Source: JAAYZH01 sp964479695 (GTDB taxonomy: Bacteria > Bacillota > Clostridia > Saccharofermentanales > Fastidiosipilaceae). From it: a stretch of DNA of 64,000 nt. Below the pieces are notes generated by a model. The model worked only from the letters and a program-made list of their open reading frames with translations, was not told where the DNA came from and searched no databases. Of this stretch, positions 1 to 8,391 are shown one piece after another (position 1 is the first letter of the stretch; every line of letters begins with the position of its first letter). Both the position numbers and the translations under genes were made by a program. The stretch is taken from assembly GCA_964479695.1 (NCBI GenBank), contig CAYZSO010000001.1, positions 62,001-126,000 of the forward strand. The letters run 5' to 3'.

Positions 1-855
1 CGCCCGTTTATAACCCACCACAATGCTTTGGATCTTGATATGTATTTGCGCATCGCGCCGGAACTTTACCTCAAGAGACTGATTGTCGGGGGTATGGAGC
101 GGGTCTATGAGATCGGCCGGAATTTCCGCAATGAGGGGATGGATACCCGCCACAATCCTGAGTTCACCATGATTGAACTTTATCAAGCTTACACGGATTA
201 CAAGGGCATGATGGATCTGACGGAAGAACTGATCAACCGCACGGCCACGGAAGTTCGCGGGACAACGGAGCTTGTCTGGGGTGGTAATGAGATCAGTGTC
301 GCACTGCCTTTCAAACGCTTGTCGATGCGTGACGCTGTTCTGGAGTATGCGGGGGTTGATTTCGCGCAAGTGCAGACAGAGGAGGAGGCGGCGGCTTTGG
401 CCAAAGCCCACGAGATCGAACTTCAACCCGGCTGGAAGAAGGGCGATGTGTTCAATGCATTTTTTGAGAAGTATGCGGAGGATAAGCTGATTCAGCCTAC
501 CTTCATCTATGATTATCCGATTGAAGTGTCCCCTTTGACGAAGAAGAAACCGGGCCAGCCACAGTTGACTGAACGTTTCGAACTCTTCATTAATGGCCAC
601 GAATTTGCGAATGCGTACTCGGAGTTAAATGACCCCTTCGACCAGAGGGAGCGTTTCGAGGCACAAGTTGCGAAGCGTGAAGCCGGTGATGATGAGGCGA
701 ACCTTATGGATGAGGATTTCTGTGTTTCGCTGGAGTACGGCTTGCCGCCGACCGGAGGCATGGGTATGGGCATCGATCGGCTGGTTATGCTTTTGACCGG
801 TGAAGATAGTATCCGCGATGTTATGCTCTTCCCGACGATGAAACCATTGAAGTAA
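1..855 (+). CDS. lysS: Lysyl-tRNA synthetase, class II (3' part)
   Basis: This is the C-terminal part of lysyl-tRNA synthetase, which charges tRNA-Lys in the cytoplasm. The frame is open from base 1, so the gene begins upstream of the window; the first in-frame Met at 28 is internal. The visible 284 residues start in the class II catalytic core just before the motif-2 region (RIAPELYLKRLIVGG, then RNFRNEG). They end with motif 3, GGMGMGIDRLVMLL, followed by the family's usual ending LFPTMKPLK. Catalytic Arg and Glu residues are intact. The stop is 12 bases before the next gene. A perfect 16-bp palindrome made of the window's iterated motif lies inside it at 393-408 (Ala-Leu-Ala-Lys-Ala). Identification is secure. 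Confidence 0.97.
   Translation, partial: RPFITHHNALDLDMYLRIAPELYLKRLIVGGMERVYEIGRNFRNEGMDTRHNPEFTMIELYQAYTDYKGMMDLTEELINRTATEVRGTTELVWGGNEISVALPFKRLSMRDAVLEYAGVDFAQVQTEEEAAALAKAHEIELQPGWKKGDVFNAFFEKYAEDKLIQPTFIYDYPIEVSPLTKKKPGQPQLTERFELFINGHEFANAYSELNDPFDQRERFEAQVAKREAGDDEANLMDEDFCVSLEYGLPPTGGMGMGIDRLVMLLTGEDSIRDVMLFPTMKPLK
393..408. repeat. Iterated 10-mer GGCTTTGGCC (palindromic copy; family listed here)
   Basis: The sequence GGCTTTGGCCAAAGCC is a perfect palindrome and is the first member of a dispersed motif family. Exact copies of GGCTTTGGCC on + start at 393, 9680, 13551, 19735, 24010, 29427, 37994, 42624, 43059, 49736 and 63567. Exact copies of the complement GGCCAAAGCC start at 6856, 11308, 15676, 17606, 34607, 36631, 41294, 47066, 49001, 55258, 56515 and 61455. 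Near copies keeping the TTTGGCC core or its complement are at 1102, 2067, 7611, 9702, 22011, 31392, 34159, 40754, 44675, 44860, 58752 and 58999. The extended consensus is about CGGCTTTGGCCRAA. Every genic copy is read in the same frame, GCT-TTG-GCC or GCC-AAA-GCC. Confidence 0.9.
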
Positions 856-867
856 GGATTACCTGTC

Positions 868-1935
868 ATGTCTGAGAAACAGCCCTTGTCCCGTGAAGAG
901 GCGTGCCGCATTTTGGGTGTTAAGCCCGATGCTAATAAGTATGAAATTGAGAATCGCTACACGCTTCTCGCGAAGAGCTATCGCGGGAAAACGGATGCTG
1001 AATCAGAACAGAAGATCCAAGAATTTACGCTGGCCTACGATATCCTCACCGGCCGTTACGTGGCACCCGCGGAGACGGACCCTAAGCAGGAAGAGTTGGT
1101 CTTTGGCCGCAAGAAGAAAGACTGGAAAAACACTGCCTACTACGCCAGAGGACCGGTGCTGATTGGAGCAGTCGTCTTGGCGTTGGTGATCTGGTTTATC
1201 TATTCGATTGTGACGAATACGGAGCCGGATTTCCGCATCTCGGTCTATGGCGATTTCGCCTATGACATGTCCCAAGAAAACAATGATCCGACCTCGCTGA
1301 ATGGCTTCATCTGGAAGCAAAATCCGGAACTCCAAGATCCGCTCACTGACTTCTATTTGCTTTCCGAACGTCAGGGGATTGATCCGCAAACCGTCATGGC
1401 ATCGCAGATGAAGTTTGCTATTGCGATGAGTGGGGCGGAGAAGATTGATCTTTTTGTCTTCGATGAGGCTCAGTACGAGAGAATTGTGAAAGAAGGAGCC
1501 CTCCTTCCCATGGATGACCTCTATGAGGAGGTCATGAAGGGGCTCCCCGATGATGCCAAGGAGCTTATCTCGCCACTCAAATACACGGTGGATCAGGAAG
1601 TTTTGCCGGAAGGGGAGACCTCGGCTGAGCATGTTTACGGGATCGATTTGAGCTCCCACCAGGCGCTCAATAGTTTGGGGATTAAGGGTCCCAGTCAAGT
1701 AATTTGTCTGGGTTTTCACAGCGAGCGGGAAGGCAAGGCCAGGGAAGTCTTGACGAAGTTCCTGCTCAGCATCGACGAGTGGTACAACCCGGAGGTTCCG
1801 GAAATCACTTGGCCTGCTGAGACGACACCGTTGTTCCCTGAAGAGACGCAAGAGCAGCAAGAGACGCAAGTGACGCAAGACCAGCAAGTGCCGCAAGAGC
1901 AGCAAGTGACGCAAGAGACGACGGTTACTCCGTGA
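868..1935 (+). CDS. Membrane protein with degenerate N-terminal J-like domain
   Basis: This is a 355-residue protein of unknown function. Residues 8-62 look like a J domain in helix pattern (REEACRILGV, then IENRYTLLAKSYRG), but the HPD tripeptide needed to stimulate Hsp70 is absent; the loop reads YRGKTDAE. A single transmembrane helix follows at about 93-114 after a basic stretch, RKKKDW, so the J-like part should be cytoplasmic. The rest, about 230 residues, would lie outside the membrane and has no recognised domain. The tail (about 315-355) is low complexity, with repeated Gln/Glu/Thr units such as QEQQETQVTQ, encoded by imperfect DNA repeats. It sits 12 bp after lysS and may be co-transcribed. 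Its stop is 6 bp from the convergent next gene. Function is not assigned. Confidence 0.75.
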   Translation: MSEKQPLSREEACRILGVKPDANKYEIENRYTLLAKSYRGKTDAESEQKIQEFTLAYDILTGRYVAPAETDPKQEELVFGRKKKDWKNTAYYARGPVLIGAVVLALVIWFIYSIVTNTEPDFRISVYGDFAYDMSQENNDPTSLNGFIWKQNPELQDPLTDFYLLSERQGIDPQTVMASQMKFAIAMSGAEKIDLFVFDEAQYERIVKEGALLPMDDLYEEVMKGLPDDAKELISPLKYTVDQEVLPEGETSAEHVYGIDLSSHQALNSLGIKGPSQVICLGFHSEREGKAREVLTKFLLSIDEWYNPEVPEITWPAETTPLFPEETQEQQETQVTQDQQVPQEQQVTQETTVTP

Positions 1936-1941
1936 GAGCCT

Positions 1942-2670
1942 CTAGCTAAGGCCTGTCAAGTCTTTCAGCTGAAGGATTTCTTCATCAGTCAAAGCTCGGT
2001 ATTCACCGGGCTTTTCTTCTCCCAAGATCAGCGAACCATAACTTGTCCGATGAAGTATGACGACGTCTTTGGCCAAAGCATGCATCATCCGCTTCACCTC
2101 GTGGAACTTGCCTTCGGTAAGTTCCAGATAGGCTGAGGTGCGGCTTAGGGGCAGGAGCGTGGCGGGTCTGGCTGTTTCTGTCTCATTGAGCTTCAACCCC
2201 CGGGCTACCGCAGCTACATCCGCCTCGGAAAAGGGCCTATTCTCATCTAGGAGCCTGACTTCCAGGTAATAACGTCTGATGATGCCGTAGCGAGGGGAGA
2301 GCAGGCGGTGTGCTAGTTCCCCGTCATTGGTTAAGAGCAGAAGACCCGTTGTGTCCTTATCGAGCCGCCCCACCGGACTGATTTTTTTCTGGGTGAAGTG
2401 AGGGGGCAAATAGTCGGCTATTGTGGGCTGCCGGCGATCTTCCATGGCGGTGAGGCAACCAGCCGGCTTGTTCAGCAGATAGTAGAGATATTTCCGGACG
2501 AGGACGGGCTCGCCGTGAAGCTCGAGCAATTGAAGCTCCTCTTCAGAGAGCTGGGTTGCGGGGTTTAGGATCGGCTGACCGCCCAAGCTTACGGCGCCTT
2601 GACGGATCAGTGATTTTATTTCGGAACGGCTGCCCAGACCGCTATTTGCAAGGGCTCTGTCAATTCTCAT
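1942..2670 (-). CDS. RsuA/RluB-family pseudouridine synthase
   Basis: This enzyme isomerises a specific uridine in ribosomal RNA to pseudouridine. With the start at 2670 (MRIDRALANSG) it is 242 residues. An S4 RNA-binding domain covers about 1-60 (RIDRALANSGLGSRSEIKSLIRQGAV). The catalytic domain follows, with YLLNKPAGCLTA and the motif GRLDKDTTGLLLLTNDG, whose Asp is the nucleophile. The overall form resembles RsuA (16S rRNA, position 516) more than RluB, but the target cannot be fixed from sequence. An upstream ATG at 2694 adds eight residues; neither start has a good Shine-Dalgarno site, and 2670 gives the usual S4 beginning. It is transcribed divergently from the membrane protein at 2768 and converges on the J-like gene. 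Confidence 0.88.
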   Translation of the reverse strand: MRIDRALANSGLGSRSEIKSLIRQGAVSLGGQPILNPATQLSEEELQLLELHGEPVLVRKYLYYLLNKPAGCLTAMEDRRQPTIADYLPPHFTQKKISPVGRLDKDTTGLLLLTNDGELAHRLLSPRYGIIRRYYLEVRLLDENRPFSEADVAAVARGLKLNETETARPATLLPLSRTSAYLELTEGKFHEVKRMMHALAKDVVILHRTSYGSLILGEEKPGEYRALTDEEILQLKDLTGLS

Positions 2671-2686
2671 TTCGTCATTATAGCAA

Positions 2687-2716
2687 TTGTTCATCGCTTA
2701 CTAGATCTGCTAGAAT
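2687..2716 (+). promoter_or_regulatory. Candidate sigma-A promoter for the 2768 gene
   Basis: A TTGTTC box at 2687-2692 and a TAGAAT box at 2711-2716 are separated by 18 bp, in the short divergent spacer ahead of the membrane protein at 2768. The -35 match is only partial. On the other strand a TATAAT hexamer at 2676-2681 lies close to the pseudouridine synthase start. Confidence 0.35.
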
Positions 2717-2767
2717 AGAACGGAATTCGGGAAGATTTTCCTGAAGAAAGGACACCGCTGTTTACCC

Positions 2768-3481
2768 ATGGATTATTTGGAAGGCGCTTTATTACATTCC
2801 TGGTGGAGTGATACAGATTACGAGTCTCGGAGACACACCGGAACTTGGCTCTGGTTCAGTTTTATCTCCTTCGTCGCCATCGCTCTCGCTGCTGTGAAAC
2901 TCAATCTTGACGGAACTTTAGGTTTGTTTGAGGGAACCACGTTCTGGTTAAGCTTAGGGGTCACCCTGTTTATTCTGACTCCCTTCCTCTGTTTTGCCTA
3001 TTACAAACTACCGTTTATTCTGCGCGTGCCCGTTCTGGCGCTCTTGCTGTTGAAGTATCTGTCTTTTTTTATCATTTTTGTGAATCAGATTGCGAGCCTT
3101 CTGGTGATCCCCCCGGACTTTGACGTCAATACAATTCTGGATTGGGGAAACAGGACCTTTGGCGACTTCCTGGAACAGAGTTCTAGTCAGCTCGGCGTGA
3201 CGGGCTTATTCGTCGGGGGCGGCGTCCTGGTGTTGATCGGACTTGGCATCGCCTTGATTATCCTTGCGCTTGTTATTTTTGTTCCGATCCTTTTACTGAA
3301 GGCGCTGAACGCCTTTCAATATCTCTACGACCAGCTCGTGGTTTGGGTAGGCGGGAACATCAGTAAGCTCATCAAGACCTATAAGACGCTGCCGAACCAA
3401 GAAGAGAAACCTGAATCCACAGGCACCAAGCCGTCGCAAAGGCCCGGGACGAGGCCGGCGAAACCAGCTAATAATCGTTGA
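2768..3481 (+). CDS. Multi-pass membrane protein of unknown function
   Basis: This 237-residue integral membrane protein was not recognised. Hydrophobic segments fall at about 27-47, 58-80, 85-115 and 148-190, the last long enough for two helices, giving four or five membrane passes. The C-terminal 35 residues are hydrophilic and rich in Pro, Lys and Thr (KPESTGTKPSQRPGTRPAKP), probably a disordered cytoplasmic tail. The nearest Shine-Dalgarno-like site, AAAGGA at 2745-2750, is 17 bases from the ATG, which is rather far, but no better start is seen. The stop codon is part of a 14-bp direct repeat whose second copy is at 3566. It precedes pyruvate kinase, with a repeat-rich spacer between them. 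Confidence 0.75.
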   Translation: MDYLEGALLHSWWSDTDYESRRHTGTWLWFSFISFVAIALAAVKLNLDGTLGLFEGTTFWLSLGVTLFILTPFLCFAYYKLPFILRVPVLALLLLKYLSFFIIFVNQIASLLVIPPDFDVNTILDWGNRTFGDFLEQSSSQLGVTGLFVGGGVLVLIGLGIALIILALVIFVPILLLKALNAFQYLYDQLVVWVGGNISKLIKTYKTLPNQEEKPESTGTKPSQRPGTRPAKPANNR

Positions 3482-3596
3482 TAACCTAAGGTAACCTGTT
3501 GATCATCTAATTGATTACCTAATTGAAAATCTAATTAAAAACCTAAACTGAATCATTAACTGAATCGTTGATAACCTAACTGAAGAAGTAAGAAAA
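3476..3596. repeat. Spacer with short direct repeats
   Basis: The 14-mer CGTTGATAACCTAA is present exactly at 3476-3489 (including the preceding stop codon) and again at 3566-3579. Between them are several degenerate AT-rich units of the type CTAATTGAAAATCTAATT and ACCTAAACTGAATC. The pattern looks like serial slippage or duplication. No gene is evident here. Confidence 0.7.
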
Positions 3597-3619
3597 GTAG
3601 GAGAAATGAAGGGATTAGT

Positions 3620-5380
3620 ATGAGCAAAAATGGAGTTGATATCCGCAAGACAAAGATTGTCTGCACAATGGGACCCGCTTGTGACAATGATGAGGTCGTT
3701 CGCGGACTCATCCGCAGTGGGATGAATGTTGCTCGTTTCAATTTTTCACACGGCACGCATGAAGAGCATCTCGGCCGGATCGAGCGTGTACGCAGAGTGG
3801 CAGCGCAAGAAGGGGCGATTGTTGCGTTGCTTCTGGACACTAAGGGGCCTGAGATCCGCACAGGTAAGTTTAAGACGAAACCGGTTGAGCTGGTCGAAGG
3901 ATCGGAAGTGACGGTTCGTTATAATGACATTATTGGCGATGCCAATGAGTTTTCCTGCTCCTATAAGCAACTCCACGAGGATGTAAATGAAGGCGACCGC
4001 ATCATGATCGATGACGGTCTGGTTGAACTGGATGTTCTCGAGATTGTCGACAAGGATGTACGCTGCCGTGTGAAGAACGGCGGACCCGTCTCCGATTACA
4101 AGAGTATCAACTTGCCGGGTGTGGTCACCCATCTGCCTGCACTGACCGAGAGGGACGAGTCGGACATTGCCTTCGGTGTAGAGCACAATATGGATTTCAT
4201 CGCCGCGTCCTTTATCCGTAAGGCGGATGACGTCGAAGATATCAGGTCTCTCTGTGCTTCGCTTGGTGATGATGGCATCCAAATCATTTCCAAGATTGAA
4301 AATGACGAAGGTGTGCAAAACTTCGACGAAATCCTTACCGCCAGCGACGGCATCATGGTGGCCAGAGGCGACCTGGGTGTCGAAATTCCGGTTGAACTCG
4401 TGCCTGTCTATCAGAAGAGGATGCTCGCCCGTTGTGTGGTCATGGGCAAACTTTCCATCACCGCGACCCAAATGCTGGATTCGATGATTCGTAACCCGCG
4501 CCCGACCCGTGCTGAAGTGTCAGACGTGGCCAATGCAATTATCGACGGAACCGGCGCGATTATGCTCTCCGGCGAAACCGCTAATGGTAAGTATCCGGTT
4601 GAAGCTGTGACGATGATGAATAAGATCGCACTCGAAACTGAAAAGAGTATTGATTACTGGGGTAAGTTTACAACAGAACGCTATGCCTACGTACCTAATG
4701 TTGCTACCGCAGTCAGCCACGCCGGTGTAACCACCGCAATGGACCTCAATGCTAAGGCCATCCTGGTTGTCACGTCGAGCGGCCGCACCAGCCGGATGCT
4801 CTCTCGTTTCCGCCCGAATTGTCCGATCGTCACCACGACCTACGATCTGCGTGTTCAAAGACAGATGTCACTGGTTTGGGGTACGTATTGTTTCCTTATC
4901 GGTAAGTCCAACTCCTCTGACGAAATGTTCGAACTTACCCAGAGCATTGCCAAGGCCGCGGGTTACATCCGCAACGGCGATATCGTCATTATGATCGGCG
5001 GTACACCAATTGGCATGAGCGGGACAACGAACACGCTGAAGGTTCAGCACGTCGGATCAGTCATTATGACCGGCAAGGGTTTCGGCAAATACATCGACGT
5101 CGGTGAGGTGGTCGTGTTACCGGATTTCCGTGACAGCAGCTTCCAAATTGTCTTGCCGGATAACGCGGTTCTGGTTGCGAAGTCAGTAAAACGCGAAGAG
5201 ATGTCCCTACTGCGTCGTGCCACTGCTCTCATTCTCGAAGACAGCAAAGATCAGGCTTTTGCCGAAGAAGTCGCTTCAAGTCTCAATATTCCGGTCGTGA
5301 TCGGCGCTAGAAACGCCACGCAGATCTTAAGCGACGGCTTGACCGTAAGCGTGGATCCTGTGGAAGGAACCGTGAGCTAA
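3620..5380 (+). CDS. pyk: Pyruvate kinase with C-terminal extension
   Basis: Pyruvate kinase makes pyruvate and ATP from phosphoenolpyruvate and ADP, the last step of glycolysis. The 586 residues comprise the barrel with inserted B domain and the C domain (about 1-475), followed by an extension of about 110 residues. The N-terminal RKTKIVCTMGPA, the NFSHG motif, DTKGPEIRTG and the active-site region ISKIENDEGV plus MVARGDLGVEIP are all intact. The extension resembles the PEP-utiliser-like domain found on many Bacillota pyruvate kinases and ends LNIPVVIGARNAT, but the usual TSHA motif is replaced by KDQAFAEE, so it cannot be a phosphohistidine domain. AAGGGA at 3609-3614 supports the ATG at 3620. 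The stop overlaps the next start by one base, so the two genes are translationally coupled. Confidence 0.96.
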   Translation: MSKNGVDIRKTKIVCTMGPACDNDEVVRGLIRSGMNVARFNFSHGTHEEHLGRIERVRRVAAQEGAIVALLLDTKGPEIRTGKFKTKPVELVEGSEVTVRYNDIIGDANEFSCSYKQLHEDVNEGDRIMIDDGLVELDVLEIVDKDVRCRVKNGGPVSDYKSINLPGVVTHLPALTERDESDIAFGVEHNMDFIAASFIRKADDVEDIRSLCASLGDDGIQIISKIENDEGVQNFDEILTASDGIMVARGDLGVEIPVELVPVYQKRMLARCVVMGKLSITATQMLDSMIRNPRPTRAEVSDVANAIIDGTGAIMLSGETANGKYPVEAVTMMNKIALETEKSIDYWGKFTTERYAYVPNVATAVSHAGVTTAMDLNAKAILVVTSSGRTSRMLSRFRPNCPIVTTTYDLRVQRQMSLVWGTYCFLIGKSNSSDEMFELTQSIAKAAGYIRNGDIVIMIGGTPIGMSGTTNTLKVQHVGSVIMTGKGFGKYIDVGEVVVLPDFRDSSFQIVLPDNAVLVAKSVKREEMSLLRRATALILEDSKDQAFAEEVASSLNIPVVIGARNATQILSDGLTVSVDPVEGTVS

Positions 5381-5811
5381 TGGCTCGCCTGTTTACCCGT
5401 AAATCGACTCCGATCCAAACTACCCTTGAGGTCACTTGCCCAAATTGCGGGCGGGTGGCCTCTTTTCCTTCCGGGACGAAAGTGGCTGAACCCAAAACCT
5501 TGGTCTGTAAATCTTGTCATCAGGATCTTCGCAAAGAGTACTTAACCTTGGCGGTCCAAGAGCAGATCGAACAGCAAAAAACTTTGCGCCTCCGCCTCTA
5601 CCTCGTCAGCCTGTTGGCTCTGGTCTCAGTTGTTCTCATGGCTTATATCACCAGTCGAGCAGCAGAGGTGGGATTCTGGCATTATCTACTGTTGGGAATT
5701 GGTGGCTTCCTCTTTCTTGGCTGTATCATTTTGATTTTGCTGAATCAACAGCAAATTGGGAAACTCAAGAAACTTGCCGCTGACTACCATTTGCCTATTT
5801 CTCAGAAGTAA
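5380..5811 (+). CDS. Zinc-ribbon membrane protein
   Basis: This is a 143-residue protein of unknown role. Residues about 19-50 form a zinc ribbon with CPNCGR and CKSCHQD as the two knuckles. A short helical linker follows (LAVQEQIEQQKTLRLRLY), then two transmembrane helices at about 70-90 and 98-120, and a basic C-terminus. The ATG overlaps the pyruvate kinase stop codon by one base, so expression is likely tied to pyk. A sensor or membrane scaffold role can be imagined, but nothing in the sequence proves it. Confidence 0.8.
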   Translation: MARLFTRKSTPIQTTLEVTCPNCGRVASFPSGTKVAEPKTLVCKSCHQDLRKEYLTLAVQEQIEQQKTLRLRLYLVSLLALVSVVLMAYITSRAAEVGFWHYLLLGIGGFLFLGCIILILLNQQQIGKLKKLAADYHLPISQK

Positions 5812-5900
5812 GTCCAAGCAGAGATAAGTCCGTGCAGAAGTAAGGGCGTGCAGAAATAAATTCGTGTAAAATTCGTGTATAAATGTGTATGAGTACCCGT
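5803..5900. repeat. Imperfect tandem repeats in spacer
   Basis: Units of about 16 bases resembling GTGCAGAAGTAAGTCC recur three to four times from the end of the Zn-ribbon gene. They pass into further short repeats of TTCGTGTAAAA and TGTGTAT. No coding potential is apparent. Confidence 0.6.
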
Positions 5901-5999
5901 CCACGTAGGTTCTCTCACGAAACAAAGACGATCCTTAGTGTTCATGATTTGTTTGCAGAAGACATGAAGATTCGTGAAACAGTTTTCGTAAGCTGATAC

Positions 6000-6042
6000 T
6001 ATAATCGGTCTTGTAAATTTCTGATTGATCACAGGAGGAATT
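6000..6042 (+). promoter_or_regulatory. -10 box and ribosome binding site of the HtrA-like gene
   Basis: A perfect TATAAT lies at 6000-6005, but a convincing -35 box is missing at 16-18 bp upstream. The Shine-Dalgarno site AGGAGG at 6034-6039 is close to ideal for the ATG at 6047. Confidence 0.5.
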
Positions 6043-6046
6043 TCAC

Positions 6047-7276
6047 ATGAAAAATACATCCAATAGAACAGGCAGAGGCTGGAAATTACTAATTCCGATT
6101 CTAGCGCTCAGCCTCACGCTAGGTTCATGCTCTTGGCTCAGCAGTCCTACACAAGGGACAAGCCAGTCATCCGGGACCGTTGTGAATGCGAGTGACAGTA
6201 CCGATGGTACCACCGCAGCGACCATTGTCCAAGTTGAGGGCAGCACATCTCAGCGTGAGAAGAATTTCAGTCTGATCGACGCTTCGACTCGCACAGATCA
6301 GAATGCGAATGGTGCGACACCCTTGTCGACCATGGAAATTGCGGCAAAAGCCCAACCCACAGTTGTCGCAATCTCCATATCCGGCGTCACAACGACCGCC
6401 TACGGGCCCATCCAATTTGAAGGTGCGGGTTCAGGTGTCATCGTCTCCGCTGACGGCTATATTGTGACGAATAACCACGTTGTCGCCGATGCAAAAACGA
6501 TTGACGTTGTCCTAGCAACCGGGAAGAGCTACACGGCCACTCTGGTCGGCACCGCTCCCAATAACGATATTGCAGTCATCAAAATTGATGAAACTAACTT
6601 ACCGGCCGCTACCATCGGTAATTCGGATGACTTAGTCGTCGGTGAATTGGCTGTCGCGGTCGGCAATCCTCTGGGAGACTTCCAGGGTACCGTCACTGCC
6701 GGTATCGTTTCTTCACTCGGGCGCACCCTCGTCTTGGACGAAAATGGTTCCCTAGTTGAACTTCGCAACTTGATCCAAACAGATGCGGCGATCAATAATG
6801 GTAACTCCGGTGGAGGCCTCTTCAACTCCTACGGTGAGCTTATCGGTATTAATGTGGCCAAAGCCTCCTCCAGCAGCAGCAGTAATGCCACTGTTGAGGG
6901 TTTGGGGTTCGCAATTCCCAGCAACACCGCCGCGCCGATCATCAACTCCTTGGTCAATGAAGGTTATGTATCAGGCACCCCGTCCCTCAATATCTCCGGA
7001 ACTTCCATCTCCGAACAGATGGCACAAGCCTATCAGGGAGACCTTGTCGCCGGTGTCTGGATTCGTCAGATCGCGGATGGCAGTTGTGTTATCGCCGCCG
7101 GTATGAAGGTCGGTGACGTAATCACCGAATTCGGCGGGGAGCAGGTTACCTCAGTAGCTGAGCTCAACCTTGTGAAAAACCGCTACAAAGCTGGTGACGA
7201 AGTCAGTGTGAAATATTACAGGAGCGGAAGCTATTACGATACCACGGTGATCTTGGACGAGCAGAACCAAAACTAG
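6047..7276 (+). CDS. htrA: HtrA/DegP-like serine protease, predicted lipoprotein (S1C)
   Basis: This is a trypsin-like quality-control protease of the envelope (409 residues). The N-terminus has a basic region, a hydrophobic helix and a lipobox, LGSC, with Cys28, so it is predicted to be lipid-anchored outside the cell. Most Bacillota HtrA proteins have a membrane helix instead. The catalytic triad is complete: His144 in TNNHVV, Asp174 in NNDIAVIK and Ser254 in GNSGGG. One PDZ domain occupies about 310-405, with GDVITEFGGEQV. A Ser/Thr-rich linker of about 80 residues joins the lipobox to the protease domain. It has its own -10 box and is followed by a terminator, so it appears to be a single-gene unit. 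Copy 6856 of the iterated 10-mer lies within it. Confidence 0.93.
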   Translation: MKNTSNRTGRGWKLLIPILALSLTLGSCSWLSSPTQGTSQSSGTVVNASDSTDGTTAATIVQVEGSTSQREKNFSLIDASTRTDQNANGATPLSTMEIAAKAQPTVVAISISGVTTTAYGPIQFEGAGSGVIVSADGYIVTNNHVVADAKTIDVVLATGKSYTATLVGTAPNNDIAVIKIDETNLPAATIGNSDDLVVGELAVAVGNPLGDFQGTVTAGIVSSLGRTLVLDENGSLVELRNLIQTDAAINNGNSGGGLFNSYGELIGINVAKASSSSSSNATVEGLGFAIPSNTAAPIINSLVNEGYVSGTPSLNISGTSISEQMAQAYQGDLVAGVWIRQIADGSCVIAAGMKVGDVITEFGGEQVTSVAELNLVKNRYKAGDEVSVKYYRSGSYYDTTVILDEQNQN

Positions 7277-7358
7277 GCTCCTCCTTGACACTAAGATCCG
7301 CCCCTGGCCCTATGATTCGCAAGAAGATTCCCCCTAGCAATTGATAATTCCCTTATTG

Positions 7359-7396
7359 CCGCAGACCCCCTTTTCGGAGGTCTGCGGTTTCTTGTT
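7359..7396 (+). terminator. Rho-independent terminator after the HtrA-like gene
   Basis: The stem CCGCAGACC (7359-7367) pairs with GGTCTGCGG (7379-7387) around a short loop, followed by a T-rich tract. It ends the protease transcript. Confidence 0.85.
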
Positions 7397-7433
7397 TCGT
7401 CTGCCCGTCGTCACAGGGAAGGCTATGTATACC

Positions 7434-7460
7434 TGCTATAATCAAGCAGCATGAGGAGGA
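7434..7460 (+). promoter_or_regulatory. Extended -10 promoter and RBS for ispH-ispG
   Basis: TGCTATAAT at 7434-7442 is an extended -10 element (TGn-TATAAT), which can act without a good -35 box. AGGAGG at 7454-7459, six bases before the ATG at 7466, is the Shine-Dalgarno site. This shows that the ATG at 7451 is not the true start. Confidence 0.6.
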
Positions 7461-7465
7461 TTCAC

Positions 7466-8383
7466 ATGGAAGTTCGATCAATTAAACCGAGAAGTTATTG
7501 CCGTGGGGTTGTCCTTGCTATTCGCAAAGCGCTTGCTGTCCGCGAAGCCTATCCTGACCACAAGGTCACGATGCTGGGGCAGCTGGTACATAATCAGTTG
7601 GTGGTGGATGCTTTGGCCGAAAAAGGCATCATGACCCTCGCTGATGAAACGAAGAGCCGCCTGGAGCTGCTGGAAGAAGCCGAACCCGGAATCATTATTT
7701 TTTCCGCGCACGGAGTATCTGATCTGGTGCGTGAGAAGGCGAAGTCCCTAGGCTTGACCGCGGTGGACGCGACCTGCCCGGAAGTGTCTTTTACCCAGAA
7801 ATTAGTGAAAGAGAAAGTAGCCGACGGGTACCGGGTGTTTTATGTGGGCAAGGCCTTCCATCCGGAAGCGATTGCTGTTACGGAAGGCTTAGCAGGTGTC
7901 ACCCTGATCACGAAGGAAGAAGAGATTCCCCGTGCCGCTGAAGGGTCTAATCAGAAGATTTTTGTCACCAATCAAACAACCCTTTCGGTCTCGGATCTCC
8001 AAGAGATCTTCGCGAAGATCAGAGCCTCCTTTCCGGAAGCGGAGTTTGCGGATGAGATCTGCAAAGCGACGCGGATGCGCCAAGAAGCTGTCCGCCAGAA
8101 TCGCGATGTGGATGTAATGATCGTCGTAGGCGACCCCGCTTCCAATAATACGAGTATGCTGGCGAAGATTGCAGAAGAGGAGGGCGTGCCCCGGGTCTTC
8201 CGCATTGCTTCCGCCGCAGAGCTTCCGCTGGACCAATTTCGGCCGGACGACCTCGTGGGCGTCACTGCAGGCGCATCCACACCACCCTATCTGATTGCAC
8301 AGGTAGAGGACTATTTGAAGAAATACAATCCGGAGCATCCGGCACCTTTGCCGGAAATTGATCTGGCGAAGATCCTGGAGTAG
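7466..8383 (+). CDS. ispH: 4-hydroxy-3-methylbut-2-enyl diphosphate reductase
   Basis: IspH catalyses the last step of the MEP (non-mevalonate) pathway, reducing HMBPP to IPP and DMAPP with an iron-sulfur cluster. From the ATG at 7466 it is 305 residues, the usual length. The three cluster-binding cysteines are present: Cys12 (SYCRGV), Cys104 (DATCPEV) and Cys199 (DEICKAT). The substrate-binding motifs LVHN and FSAHGVS, and the TSMLAKIAE region, are conserved. The start is set by AGGAGG six bases upstream; the ATG 15 bases earlier would overlap that site. ispG follows after 8 bp, so the two terminal steps of the pathway form an operon that closes with a terminator at 9507. Confidence 0.95.
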   Translation: MEVRSIKPRSYCRGVVLAIRKALAVREAYPDHKVTMLGQLVHNQLVVDALAEKGIMTLADETKSRLELLEEAEPGIIIFSAHGVSDLVREKAKSLGLTAVDATCPEVSFTQKLVKEKVADGYRVFYVGKAFHPEAIAVTEGLAGVTLITKEEEIPRAAEGSNQKIFVTNQTTLSVSDLQEIFAKIRASFPEAEFADEICKATRMRQEAVRQNRDVDVMIVVGDPASNNTSMLAKIAEEEGVPRVFRIASAAELPLDQFRPDDLVGVTAGASTPPYLIAQVEDYLKKYNPEHPAPLPEIDLAKILE

Positions 8384-8391
8384 AGGTAGAC

